Shown here in pieces: positions 22,681-36,000 of a DNA stretch of 64,000 nucleotides (its first letter is position 1; the number at the start of each line of letters is the position of its first letter). The translations under genes and the position numbers were made by a program. The notes below the pieces were generated by a model, which made no database searches, had not been told where the DNA came from, and saw only the letters and a program-made list of their open reading frames with translations. Source of the DNA: Saccharina japonica (lineage: Eukaryota > Sar > Phaeophyceae > Laminariales > Laminariaceae); contig MEHQ01000469.1 of the NCBI GenBank assembly GCA_008828725.1, positions 77,962 to 141,961 on the forward strand, in the 5' to 3' direction.

Positions 22681-22682
22681 TA

Positions 22683-23705
22683 ATCTGTAGGTGTACAATA
22701 CGTCGCCCCCCCCCTCCCCTTTCGTGTTTTTCACAGAGTAAGCGGTACAATATTATTAGAATCCTGTATCCAGATTTTTGAATCCATGGAGGGCGTTCAT
22801 TCTGGTATTTCGCTTGCACTTACAGCTGCAATTCGTCAAGATTTGCCTTGCGTCTTATGTGCACGGCAGGACAATATCATAAATATACCCAGTTCAACAC
22901 ATATTAACTGACACTGTATGCCGCAGTAGACTGCCTTATAGAGTGTTCTGTCGAGTGAACACTACTGACGCATACAGTATGGATCTATATCTGTCTGTGC
23001 TATACAAGGCATTACCCTAAGATCCTTGGCGAGGCCGAACAACTTGTTGCTGCTAATAATAATGCATAGTATACGCATGCGACGAACTCGGCGAACATGT
23101 GTACGATTTGTTTGTACCGTGATTACGGTATATATAGGCTTGTCGCCATTGCGTTGGGATTACCGGGGTTCGGCTCTAAACTTGCTCTAACGTAGCGTAT
23201 ATTTCTACTGGTACTACTTTAAGACTTCGTGCAGTTTCTGGAGATCGGCGACCAGTTTAAACCATACGCTGAATCCATCAACTATGGAATAAGATAAGCA
23301 CACGTGAGTCTGGTGAGCACAAGGGATTGTATGGTTCGCTAATTGAGGTCGACGACAGTGTACAACGAGCTTTTAAGAATATCTCTAGGCTTAAGGTCGA
23401 CGACGGTTGTATCCTACTCACTGCCACCGTATTTTCCAGTACCGTTGCTGCAGCCATGCACTTGGAACACTCTTGTAATGTGGCTTTCTTTAAATATACA
23501 TCCTTGACACGATTGAACATATAAGTTACCATATGGCGTTGGTGCTTGACCTGCGTACAACTATGCAACTTGACCTGCTTAACGATTTCAACGGTACTTC
23601 ATATTTAAAGTAACACCTGTAACGCTCTGGTGTAGACGAGCTCGAGATATAGCCGTTTCGGCAGCTTCTCTTCTACTGCATTAATGTTATATTCAAATGG
23701 GGCAG
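22683..23705. promoter_or_regulatory. Gene A upstream region and 5' exon (approximate)
   Basis: It aligns with 43,590-44,592 over about 1 kb, so it was duplicated with the gene. A conserved GCAG/GTGAG donor at 23705/23706 (B: 44592/44593) marks the end of a 5' untranslated exon. The transcription start and TATA element are not identified. Confidence 0.5.
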
Positions 23706-23796
23706 GTGAGTCTCACACAGCCACCGAAACTTTGCTTTTAATGGTGTTTCACTTCGAAAAACTCGTTTTTTCTGATGGCCGTTCTCCCACTTACAG

Positions 23797-24083
23797 GAGG
23801 GCCTATTCCAAGAACGCTTTCGCCAACGCCAACAACATCAGGACACATGAAGTTCCATTTGGTCACGATTGCTTCTCTCTTGGTCACCACGCCCTTGGGC
23901 GTGTCAGCAGCGAGGAATGGGATCGGGGTGATCGAACACGACACCGAGTTCGACGTGGACTACTTTAACGACGGTCAGGTCATACCTTACAGAGTGAGTT
24001 TCTGGGGAAATTCTCGAAACCTCTTCGACTTAGACACCTCTGGCATAGTTCAGATTATCAGGATCGGCACGGAACGATGCGGA
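23797..24083 (+). CDS. Gene A exon 1: signal peptide
   Basis: The exon opens after TTACAG and the start codon is at 23847. I chose this ATG because the peptide from it has a basic residue, a hydrophobic core (IASLLVTTPLGVSA) and an A-x-A-like cleavage site, and the same ATG is kept in B. After cleavage it reads ARNGIGVIEHDTEFDVDYF. The donor GTGAG follows 24083, and the coding part (237 bases) ends in phase 0. Confidence 0.8.
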
Positions 24084-27000
24084 GTGAGATCTCTTGATTC
24101 GTGCACCGCAATGACCACGTTTTTATTCGCCACGTGTGAGAGCTGCACTGCTTGATACGCGTTCTACAACAGTGATAGTTCCGTTTGCCGCCATATACTT
24201 GATTGACCTTGCTCTTGAACTCGATAGACCGTTGGTACATGCTTGGTGCTTCACTCTGTTGTGCGTAGTCTTTTTAGGCTTTGTGGGATTGCTAACCTCC
24301 TCTGTTATCTGTTCTCTAAACCAGATCATGAGTAAGGTATAGAGAGTCTGAAGGCGATAACTTCATCCACTTTGGGCTCTGCCCCTAAACTAAAATATCT
24401 CGCGACTCCGCCGGAAATAATGGAAACGGTGGGCCCACACGCAGATAACACTACGATCTCATGCTGTGCCCTACACGGCATGCTCCTAGAAACCATCGCC
24501 AAGTGTACATATCTGATTAATCGTTTACTGTGTCCACACTCTTTTGAAGCAGGCACAATAGCCGGTCGCTCCGGTGGGCTAGTGTCACCCTCGAATATAT
24601 TGTTAGTATAAAGTTGAGTTCGTGAGTTCGAACTCCACGTGGTGGGTCAGATTATTGTGTTTATTTGCAAAATGTATAAAACTAAAGAATGAATCAACTG
24701 CTGAGAGCGCCTGGGAGCGTGGGTAGGCGCAAGTCGTTGTGAGTAAATGACGGAAAGAGGGGTATAAAGTCTTCTCGCGACAAACAAGAAAGAACGAACA
24801 GTTGCGGGGAATAGGGAGAAGCGCGCCTACTTTTGTGACCCCATACCTGAAGTACCACTATAGCAAGGAGAGAAGTAGGGAGGGCAAATATAATGAATGG
24901 GATGGAAATGATAAGGAAATGATAATGAAGAAACATTACTGCCCTGTCTTTGTGGCAGTTGCTGCACGGCGAGCGCAACCAAATCAGAGACTAGGATCCC
25001 ACGCGCGCTGCTCGTATTATCCGAACACTTTTGCCTTTAAATGACAATATCGTGAGGGATCGACTGTATGCTTTTGAGCAACGCCAACGTGTCGAGCTAT
25101 TGCGGGGATGTGCATCATCTACTTTTTTTTTTTTTTTTTCTCCATCCCATTTATTATCTTCGCCCTTCCTTTCTCTCTCCTTCCTAGTCGTAACTCAGAT
25201 CCGGGGTCACAAAGTAGGCTCCTCTCCCTCCTCCCCCACTACGGTTCTTGCCTTGCATTTTTATCGCGACAAGACTTCAGCTTTTTCTTCCCTCGTCGAC
25301 TTGCATCGAATTGTGCCTACCCACGCTACTATTAATAGGCGCTCTCAGCAGTTGATTCCGTTTTTTTTTATTTTTTTATTTTTGCAAATACCGTATGCGT
25401 TATTTACAGTGTGCTTCCAACGTATTTAACGAAGAAGGACATAGTAAGTATATCACCGTTTCGGTTCCCCAACCCAACCCTGTTCCTCGAACGTTTGAAG
25501 GTCCTATACACGGCAAATGGAGGCATACGGCGGGACCCTATCGAACTCTCGGGAGTGAAGGCACTTGCTGGCGCCAAGTACGGGGATGTTGAGAGCATAC
25601 GAAGGCACGCAGCCAAACAAGGCGTCGTGAACGACAGCCGCCTTCCCTACCCCTGCAACAAATGCGAGGACACTTGGGACGTCGTTTGTTGCGAGGGGGT
25701 ACCATCCGTGTGTGATCCGGTGGGGTACGGTTCTCCGTTTAGCCCGGAAGCGAGCGACGCGGTACAGCTCTTGTGCAGCACGTTAGGAGACGCGTGTTCA
25801 GGCTCGCTGGGCAACGAGGCTTGCGAAGGACAGTGTGTGGGAGACGAGGTTGACGATGATGATAACTACGAAGATGACTACGGCGATAATGACAGTGGGA
25901 GTGCAGGTACCGTGGTATTGACTCAACACGCTCAACGTAGACAAGACTCGTGACAGTTCCACTTGAGCAACACGCAACAGTAGCGTATACACCATCTTTA
26001 TTTTATTCGTGTGGTTCATCCTCTGCCCTGTGCACTTGATTTCTTGTTGCAATGATGATGCCTTTGGAACCTAACGGTCTGCAGCTATGATTATGTTGTT
26101 TGATATTTAACACACCCGGCAATGTCACGACTTGCAGCCTTGTGAGCTGACCTTTCACGGGTGCTATTGGACGATCGTCCCCACCGCAGGTGTAAACGCC
26201 TGCCTCGACCCCGCCAGCGACCTGTACAAGTGCGAATATATGGTTGGCAATCCCACAATGTGAGTTGACTCGGGAGAAGGTACATGCAACTATCCGCTAT
26301 AAGACCACTTTCCACACCCGTGATATCGGCAGAGGGTTTAGCTATAGGCAATGCATACAAATCATGTAAATCGTTGCCAGCGGCAGGGGTCATCACCAGA
26401 TTGGGCTAGCACGGTTTGTACTGGTCTCCCTCCCTGATTCCACCGAACAGTGGTGGAGTTTCTGCAGGAGGGAAGCGCAGTCGACCGCACTGAGCTCTAT
26501 CGAGAGCAACCAGTTCGTGCAAGCGGCTACTCCACGAAGGGTACGACGCCATGGAGTTCTGCAGCAATTTTTTCACATGCCAGGCCATCTTGAACCCCGG
26601 ATGTGCCAATCATGTAGAAATCAAACGTGTGACCCCCCCCCTATCCGGATAAAGGCGCAGAAACGATCACAAACTATTGCATGTACCCTGTTCCACACAA
26701 CAGCTGTTGTAAAGGCCTGCTCACTTCATTGATACATAACATTTCCCGCAAATTGCAGCTACTACGCCAGAGGCATCACTCGATATGTAACACATAGGTA
26801 ATCATTCGGACTCTTCATTGCTCGTGCTTGATCATGTTTTTCACTACAGGCGCCTAGAGAAGTGCGGCCTGGTCGACGATGATTTGCCTTATCTACCCGG
26901 ATGCTTCGAGAGTTTCGGGAAGACCAACCTGAACTACCTGTAAGCACTCCAACGCTCACCTTTTATTGGGAGTAAGTTTGCTGTGATTCGACAGGGGTTC

Positions 27001-30000
27001 GCGCGCATACACCGTTGGCCGCAGAATGTTCAATTCCTTTCACCGCTCCGTTATTAGCAGGCACGCCTCCTAGTCATGAGAAAAACCGTTGCTTGTATTG
27101 TTTCGAACTTTGACCACTGACGTTCGGGTCACACCCGCGAAACGAAATACGCACGCCACTGTGCAATTGATAGTACCGGTTGCGTCTTGGGAGTGTGATT
27201 CCTCACGCACATCCTCGTTGGTTGTTGCCTCAGCCGTGACAGTTTGACCCCTGGCCGCCAAGCCCACGATTTCCCACCCTGCGGTATTTGCCAATGGTAC
27301 CCCGCCTGCTGTTGCCGTCATGAATCATGCCTTGTTGCGAGTGAAATTCATGTTGATTAGGCTTCTAGCTGGGCGATCTCTGAGTACACTGACAGAAGGA
27401 AAACGTCAAGAAACGCTCAACGCACGACCCAATGGACGATTCCGTCGCTGTGCATTCAACGAACGATCAATATAATTTGTCGATATCAGCTCTTAATCGT
27501 ATCTTAATTCGGAAGCCACGTCGTTCAGAATGTAGTTATGCATCACTTGCCAGGCATTTTGCGTACATCTTGGAACCTACGACCAACGTCTTCAGCTCCT
27601 TCCCAGAAGATACGTTCGCCGGCCTGACGGCGCTGATCGATTTGTGAGTGACGGCCGAGCGAACAAGACAGTGCCACGTCAAGAACACTACTGCCACGAC
27701 AAACGTGCCGGTCTACGAAACAAGAACCAACCGGTGTTGGTGGGCGTCCGTAGCCGTCGTGTAGTCGGCGTGGTAGATATGGCAGTAGTAAAGAAATAAT
27801 GAGCAAACAAAGAGGTGGTCGCAAGGGCGGCTTTAGGCAGCTAGGTGGAATAATTCTTGGGGTAATTCAATATGTTCGAACATTTGCACGATTAGTTTCA
27901 TTTGCAAGTCGTCTCTCCATCGTCTTTCATCAACAAACGTGCGAACGCCTGTGGTGTTATTTGCTGCCATGATAGACCGTGTCAATAAGTGGTGAATTAG
28001 AGCAGTTAGTTAGTATACCTTATGCCACTATTTGTGACCTAAAACAGTGTTAGCGAGAATGACACGTTTATTATCTAAAACTCCCACAATGGTTAACGTT
28101 CGTTTCCAATAATAGCTCTCGGAAGCGCCTTTTCGAGAGGCACACCTTGCATGTGAACGTTGATCGCTACGCCATGACGATATGATGGCGGCCGCACTAA
28201 AACAGGAACATCGGCTTCCTGGGCCTGACGAGCTTGCCGGAGGGGCTCTTCTCGGGCCTTTCGAAGCTTAAGTCACTGTGAGCGATGGTCGTTCTGCGAG
28301 TTGTACGTACTGCAGCAGCATAATGAATGGTGCATGTGTTGCCCTGTCGGTTAGCACACAACAAGTTAACGAAACTATGGACGATAAACTAAGGAGCGTT
28401 GGAAACAAAATATAAAAAACAATCGGTGGTTGCATGTCGGTCAAACGTGACAGTGTGGTAGCCACGACACACCAATTACTTCATCGCCCTTGGTACCACA
28501 GTTATCAGTCTTCCAAGTTTTCAGCTGTTTCGCTCCCCAATGCATATATTTCTAAAACACCAACACTATTTCCGACCTCTACTTTCGTTTTTCCTCTCGA
28601 TTTGTCGGGGTTGATACTTCTGTTTTCGCTGTTCTTGCTGTCTTCTACCCTTCGTATTCCGCATGCTGATTTCAATCTTGTTTTGAATGGTTGTGGTTGT
28701 TCGTTTGTTCGGTCGAGATTTTTTAAGGTATTCCTATGTGCCTCGGAACGTTAGTCGGCATCTCCTCCCCGTCGCTTTCGGTTTTTTAGTTCGCGCGTCG
28801 AGTGATACACAGCACAAGAACAAATATTGAAAGATCCGCACGACAGTGGTAATTCCGTCTTCGAACCTTTGCTAGTAACATGCGCCCAGGCCAAAAGTGA
28901 CCATTCTGGTGTAAACCGTTTGGTGGAAACACGAGCGTTTTCTCGGTGTACAGAGCGCGTTAAAAACATATACGGAGTGTGTTTGTGCTGAACGTATTAT
29001 GCCACGAAACCACGATATACTAGGACGAGCCATTTTCCGCGAATTCCAGTAGCACTAGTGACAGCCGTACCATGTTTGACAGGAATTAGGTACCTCAGGA
29101 GCAGTAGTGCAAACCTGATTAAGAGTAGAACGTGTTCTCTCCGAAGAGCGTGTGTTCAGCCTGGTTCAATATTCCAGTTCTGCTAGGTTATTGCAGATAA
29201 GCAAACTGCACGTTTGTCTTATTTTAACTCAAGCTGGTGTGCTGCTCCAGGAAAAACAAGACCAGGCGTAGAACCCATAAACACAGACCTGTACGAGAGG
29301 TAGACTCCATTTCGAACCTTCTTAATATTGAAAACCGTGTACAAGGTGACCTACGCGGTTGGGCACAAACCGCTTCGAATATGTGCCGGGTATTGTTTCC
29401 TGCTGCTGCCGTAACGTTACTAAATTCAAACTTGACGAATCGCACTGGCTGCTGGCTTGTAAACCATTGTTGAAGAGCCCAACGGGCAACTCACGTCTGG
29501 TATGTTGCTGCCCAAAATTTGTCCCGGTAGACCGAGATCGGGCGTTATTCATTGCTCACGCGATCGCCCATCGCCGGCGTGGTTTCCCTGCTCGCTTCTC
29601 TTTTCGAAACTTCCCAGGGCCTTGTACCACAACAATCTCACGGCATTGCCGAGCGGGATTTTCGCCGGCCTCGTGGGTGTGAAATACATGTGAGAGTATG
29701 AGAGAACTGTCTTCTGTTATCCCACTAGAGAGAAGTGCTACGGTCTAGAGGTGCACCATTTCTGCCTTTTGAGGGTCGTTGCTTGAGAAGATCTATACCT
29801 CACTCAAAGACTGAGTTCGGACGAAATTATAAGTTCTACTCAATGACCAATAACATGGCCTAATTATACACTAAATAATATTGCAACACGATCACGAAAG
29901 TCGGGCGAGTTTGGGTTAAGTATCCCGACCATTCAGAAGCCATTTCGGGTAAATAGGGCTTCCTCTATCATATCGTAGCACGCGTCTAGAGTACTGTAGA

Positions 30001-33000
30001 CACGCAGAGGGGTCGAATTATCGTGGCTGTTGCACCAGCCGACAAACTCAAAGCATCACTGACGTTCTAGCATAAAACATATGTTGGTACAGCAACGCAA
30101 GCCGTTACACCGAGCCCGTGGGAGGGTGGCGGTACAAGCTTCTCTCTAACTTCCGACGATACCGTGTTTGTCGCCGTTTTAAACAGTTTTGGTTTGGCAC
30201 CCTAGAGCGTTGACTCATGGCGTACACGTGTTCATAACGGATACCAGGGCTAGCGGGTGCATGACGTTGCACTGAAATATTCTTTGCGGCCACGATACAC
30301 TATTTAACTTCGCGATCGAACTGCCCCAAGAAGAATACACACGCGTTGAAAAACCGCGGTGTATGACTACCTGCCCAAATCAGCATTGTTTGGAACTCCA
30401 GTGGGTGTTTCTTACTTAATGAAGTTTCAGCAACCGACTTTTTGCAGGTGTTCCCCGAGCAATGGTTGATAGCCGTGGCGTCAAGGCAATGTTTCGGCAG
30501 TCCAATACCCTGAAGTTTATTCCTGCCACGCACCTCCCTACTTTTACTCTTCCTTTCGTTGCGCCGCCAGCCACCTGAACGACAACTATCTCGCGACGCT
30601 GCCGAACAGAGTATTCGAAGGCTGCTCGTCATTAAGAATCTTGTGAGTGGAACTGGACCGGCGCTGCGGTAGGCGAGTAGCGTTTGAGTCCAAATCGTCA
30701 GCCGGCGAGAGCTTCGGCCGAGTGACCACCTTTGCTTCAGTGCAGTATTGAGTGTTTTTGAAGCGTTCAATAATCGCGATATGCACCGGCATGCAGATTA
30801 TTTGCTGCTCTGAAGCAACGACATATACATTCGTCGAACGTTTGGAGTTACAGTATTAATAGGTCACGCCTCCTACGATAGAGGTAGCAATGGTAGGCCT
30901 CCATATTGCTTCTGAATGATCGGGCACCTTGACCCAAACTTGTTGGCATCTACGTACCTCTCAAGTTTCGGCAGGTTTTCATCGCTTGTTAGTTAGCTGG
31001 TCCACGGGTGTTGTTCATCCGGTAACACTTTTTGTTTTTGCTCAAAAATCATTTTTAGGTGAGGTAGAGAAAGCCCCTCAAGTGACCGCCCTCCTGAAAA
31101 TCATGGTGAACCTCTACCGTAGCACACGTTAGGTACATAGCCGGGTGTGTGCATAAACACCGTAGAGTGAAAATCGGGGTACCCTCCACTTCATTAACAT
31201 AAGCCACTGCTAACTAAACGAACTACCTACACGAGGATAGCGGTACAGAGGACTGGTTGTGTAATGTTGCGGATGGACTTTTACGGAATACATGAATTGG
31301 CGAAAATCGCAACCTGGTGGGACTCACTCGGGCGACCTCTCGGGAAACGCCTGCTGCGGTGGAGGCAGCTCGTCAGGCCCTCGCCAATGTGTAACATCTG
31401 CAAGGAGGCTCCTCACTTTAGGACAGACCGAAACGCGTCTCAACGACGTGTTTAGACGAATATATCCCATGTCACTGCTTATCTCGCTGACTGAACGGTT
31501 CTCCTCAAATGGGCTTGTGTGATCGTTCGAGCTCCTGATGCATGGTTCAACGTCACATGTAGGTATTCCCTCTATCGTTGAAAGAATGAGCAGGGTGACC
31601 CACTTCAAACACGTTCGCCGAACGGAATATACCACCAACAAATCATTACCATACAAAATAGCTTTCTCGTATCCCCCGCATGTTCGTCTCCACCCCACGA
31701 CCCGGTGATGTATATGGAACCCCTGTCGCTATCACACGTTGACTTATTGCCAAGTTTAGCTGTTTGAACCTCACAACTCGGGGCAAGCGTCATGGCAAGT
31801 TTTGTCGCTTCGTTCACAATCAAGTATTTCGTGCGCACAGCTGTGATTATCACGATCCCACTGCTTTCGCGGAAAATAACCCTCATTGCCCGACGCGCGT
31901 TGCTTCACGGTCAGGATCATTGATGATAACGAGTTGGTGTCGCTGCCGGCAGAGACCTTTACGGGGATGGGAGGACAATCGTTCACATTGTGAGTAGGAG
32001 ATATATAGGGTAACAGGGTTGTCCTGTAAAGGGCGTTGGTGTCACACGGCGGTGCAAAACGTACTTCGCGCTCGATGTTCCTATGACAGAATGGTCGCCA
32101 CACATATCGAAAAGGGTGGGTTTTGAAACACCTGTCGAGGAAAAGGCTGCCAGCGTATTGTGTTCAACTTTGACACACTCTTGAATGTTTGATCCTGCCC
32201 GTATGCAAGCACAACCACGCGTCGCGTTCGTAACGCACGCACTGTCACGTCTCGTGTGGGTACCTCTCGTAAACAGAGTAGGGGCGACCGAGTCTCTTTA
32301 CCGGCTGTCAATACGCGAACGACAACCCCGAGATCTGAAAGTGTTTTTTATATTCAGTTTAAATTGTTATCGTACGTCAACACCAAGTATGATAGCGTGG
32401 CATGTATTTTCACACCAACACTAACTTGTAGACGACATCCCACACCAGCAGCCCATGTTGCTTTGTTGCGGCTTCAACAACGAAAACCGGCAGCAGGATA
32501 GGTTGAACAATACAACGGTGGTTTTCGTTCGCGTGGAACAGAGTAAAAGTGCAACATTGCCGCGTATTGCTGAACCGTGGAGTCGGAATGGTTAGCATCG
32601 TATGTATTCATCTCCGTCAGCGACATTGATTCAAATGCCGCACGGCTGGTAGTTAAACGTGTGACGGTACGGTTTTTCCGGGCGTCAGCAACGCACCGAA
32701 AGTGTATGAATTTAGATGGTTGCCTAAAACACAAAAGCGAATGATTACTGTCCCCCCTACACGTGTGATAAACAACATCATGTCTCGAACAAAGCCACGA
32801 CTAGCGTTCACAAGCTATTTTTCTTCGATATTTTTTGTTTCACGAGTGCAGCGTGGCTGTGCACGGAGTGTGGCACGGCTCCCTCCCAATGATGTATACC
32901 CGCCTGTGCCAAGCGTTGACATCATGCGTACGACGACTCGTGCAACGGTGGAGGTTGCACTGTTCTACCTGTTAAGGTATTTATTGTCTGACCGGTTGAG

Positions 33001-36000
33001 CTCCTCAAGGGGGCAACTGCTGCCCATAGTATGATACTTATAACCCGTTATTTATAGATGTAGGACTAGAACACGTAAATACCGGTTTGGTTACGGCCTT
33101 CAATGTCTTCGGAGCTAACGCCTACGGCGAGATACTGAGCTCATCTTGTGCGGGGCTCATATAATATTAGAACGCCCCGAATGTGGCCGTGCTCACACTC
33201 GGAGCCGCGCGACCACGAGAGGGGTATCTCTAAATACCGTTTTAGACGCGTGCTACGGTAGAGGTGTACCATGTTGTTTTCTGAGCTCCTCACTTAAGAA
33301 GCGTCATACCTCACCGTAAATACTAATTTAGGGGGAAATAAAGGTGCCGCCGGATGATAAATCTCACGATCGAAGCATACTCTGAAATATTTTTCGTCAC
33401 AAAATGAAAATCCGACAAATTTGGGTTAAGGAGCCCGATCGTAAAGGAAATGAAATCAGCCGAAAAGAGCTACCTCTACCGTAGCACGCGTCTCTATGAG
33501 GCTGCTGCGCGAACGGTATCGATACACCCCGCTTGACAACCAGCTCCGGGCAGAATAATAGTGGTACTCGTGATTGGTCGAACGATCTCATCGATGGTGC
33601 AAATAGGGAATGCGAAATTAAGAAGGCTGGGGTGGTCTTCAGCCAAGGAGCGCCGGCCCATCACTAATGGGTTGCTTGGTCAGAGCATCCTACCTCTAGC
33701 GCAGCATGCACCTTCAGATGTAGTTGAACTGACCAGTACTCGTATTCAAGGAAAAAGCCACACAAGAGGCCACAAAAGTCCTGCCCTCCATTTTAACACG
33801 TGCGACCGGTGACCACTGCTGGGACGAACTGTTACTGGGTTAAGGACTGGCCGACGGCGGAAATACCCTATCTCATTTTCCTATATGGTTGTGTTCGCCA
33901 CTGTATTCAGTGCATACCTTGTTTTCAACGGGGCTGTTTAGCCTATTTGGGTTCGCACGTCCTCTTGAAGCCGCGGTTGGGGTGATGAGTTGGCCCTCAT
34001 GAACGAGGAGCCGCTAAAACCACTAGGTGCACCCGTACCGCTGGATGCGTACCCTTTGATCACCCGCACGCACGCGCTTAAGACCGATCGTCTACCGTTA
34101 AAGTATTTGGCGTGGAGCCTTGTTTTCTACCCCGATTTAATTCCCGCCCGCCCCCGCTTGCTCCACGGATGGCGTTGCCTGTCTGTCTACTGGGGCCCTC
34201 GACGCGATGGCTACCTTCAGGCTCATGAGTGGCAACAATCTGACGACCTTGCCGGATGGACTTTTCATCGACATTCCTTGGATGATTTCTCTGTGAGTGT
34301 ACGCTTCGCAAGTGGTTTATAATTCAGCTTTGACTATCCTAAGCTCACCTCTCCAGCCGTTCGGTGCCATGTGCACGTAGTGTGTACTGCCCCCGCAGGT
34401 GTTCCGAGGTGCGGTGCGCGATAAGTTCGTATTTCTAACGATCGAAATATATTCATTGATAAATATTCTCGTGGTGTTCAACTTCGTTCCTAGGTATGAA
34501 TAGGGCCCATGGACCTTCTCCTGCCGGGTGCAGGTTGCGTTATATTTTCTTTGTCAGCGCAGCAGGTTTTGCGGCACTGCGGCACGTGAAGCTTCAGCCG
34601 TCTTGAAAACGACCGCCGCCCCTGTGTACGGATGAAGTCTGCTGCGCCTCAACTGATTACTACGAGTGCCTTCTGACCGACACCTGCAACGTTTGCGCCG
34701 CTCTGTCAGGCTTGTGGAGAGGAACCCTGGACTCCAATGCATCCCGGCTGTGTGAGTGCGCCTGGTTGGTTCGGCGTAGACTATTCTTGTAGCAGGCGTC
34801 ACATTTATCGTCGAGGGCGGGAGACGAGGAGGATAGCACGTGTGTTGCTTAATTATTTGCGGTTGATGGCGCTACATAGCCGTTCTACTTAAAAAGCACT
34901 GCATATAAACCTACGTGGGACTTTACCTCAAAGGGTTTTCTCCCCCGCAGTGCAAGTGCGGTCCAAAACGGGTTAACAGAGAGTATGTTGTCGCAGTCCC
35001 ATTTGACGTTTGGCGTCGGTGATTGTTTTAAACCAACGCCACTGGGTACAATTCGATCGTTAGTCGGTTCTTGAGTAGAGGTATACACGCGGACGCCTGC
35101 TGCGATAGAGGTAGCCTTTTCTGGCCGGATGTATTTCTGAATGATCGGGCGGCTTAACCCAAAATCGTCATACTTTCATTCTTATGTTGCACTATTTTCC
35201 ATTTTTCTGTTTAGGCCATGGCATTTTTCATCGGCGGGCACTTTTGTTTTTTTCTCCAAAATCTGTTTCGGGGTGAGGCATACGTAGAGCTTCTCAAATG
35301 ACTACGCCCTCAGAAAACTCACGATGAATCTCTACCGTCGCATCCGTCTGCAGATCTTATCACGTAGGGCGCCTGTAGGGAACCTTTGGTGCTACTCCTA
35401 GCGTATCATGCATCGCCATTGTCACCGGAACAAGAACTGTCCATAGCAGAAAACAGATGGGTGCACGTTTTTCCCCAAGCTTCCAGAGAACAGTTTGTAA
35501 AGAGTCGTTGCCCCACTGTGCACATGGTGAGTTTCACGCTGTTCTTCGCGCCCGTTATTTCTGCTTGTTCAGCCAAGGTGGCGGAATCAGCTTCTTCCTG
35601 GCAGACCCTGAGCTCGGAGACATTTTCAACGACTCCCTGTGCCGTGAGAATCACCGCAATTTAGTAGTCTATTCATTCGTGGATTGGCAGTCGGGTACCT
35701 TGCGGCATTTTGAGCATCTGGACGTGTTTGCGAGATCTCCATAAAAAATGGCGGTTGTGAACGGGGCTTCAGCCTCCCTTGATGGATGGTGATATGCCTT
35801 GAGCAAATATCACTGCGCTGTTCAACCACGGCAAATAACGAACCGCAGTATATACGGGGTATATAAGGTTTTGTAACAGCCTGTGCCGTGGAACTGACGC
35901 CCTGTATATCTATCTTCAGATTATCGGTGAATATCGTCTCGTAAATATCAGTCCTTGCGAGGAAACTGACGTCCGGTTTCCTCCCCCGGTATACCGAATA

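Noticed and set aside
24562-24660. Functional tRNA gene (also 17822-17893 and 7915-7998)
   Set aside because: Box-like motifs are present but the heads run into a shared SINE body and tail, and the cloverleaf stems look imperfect.
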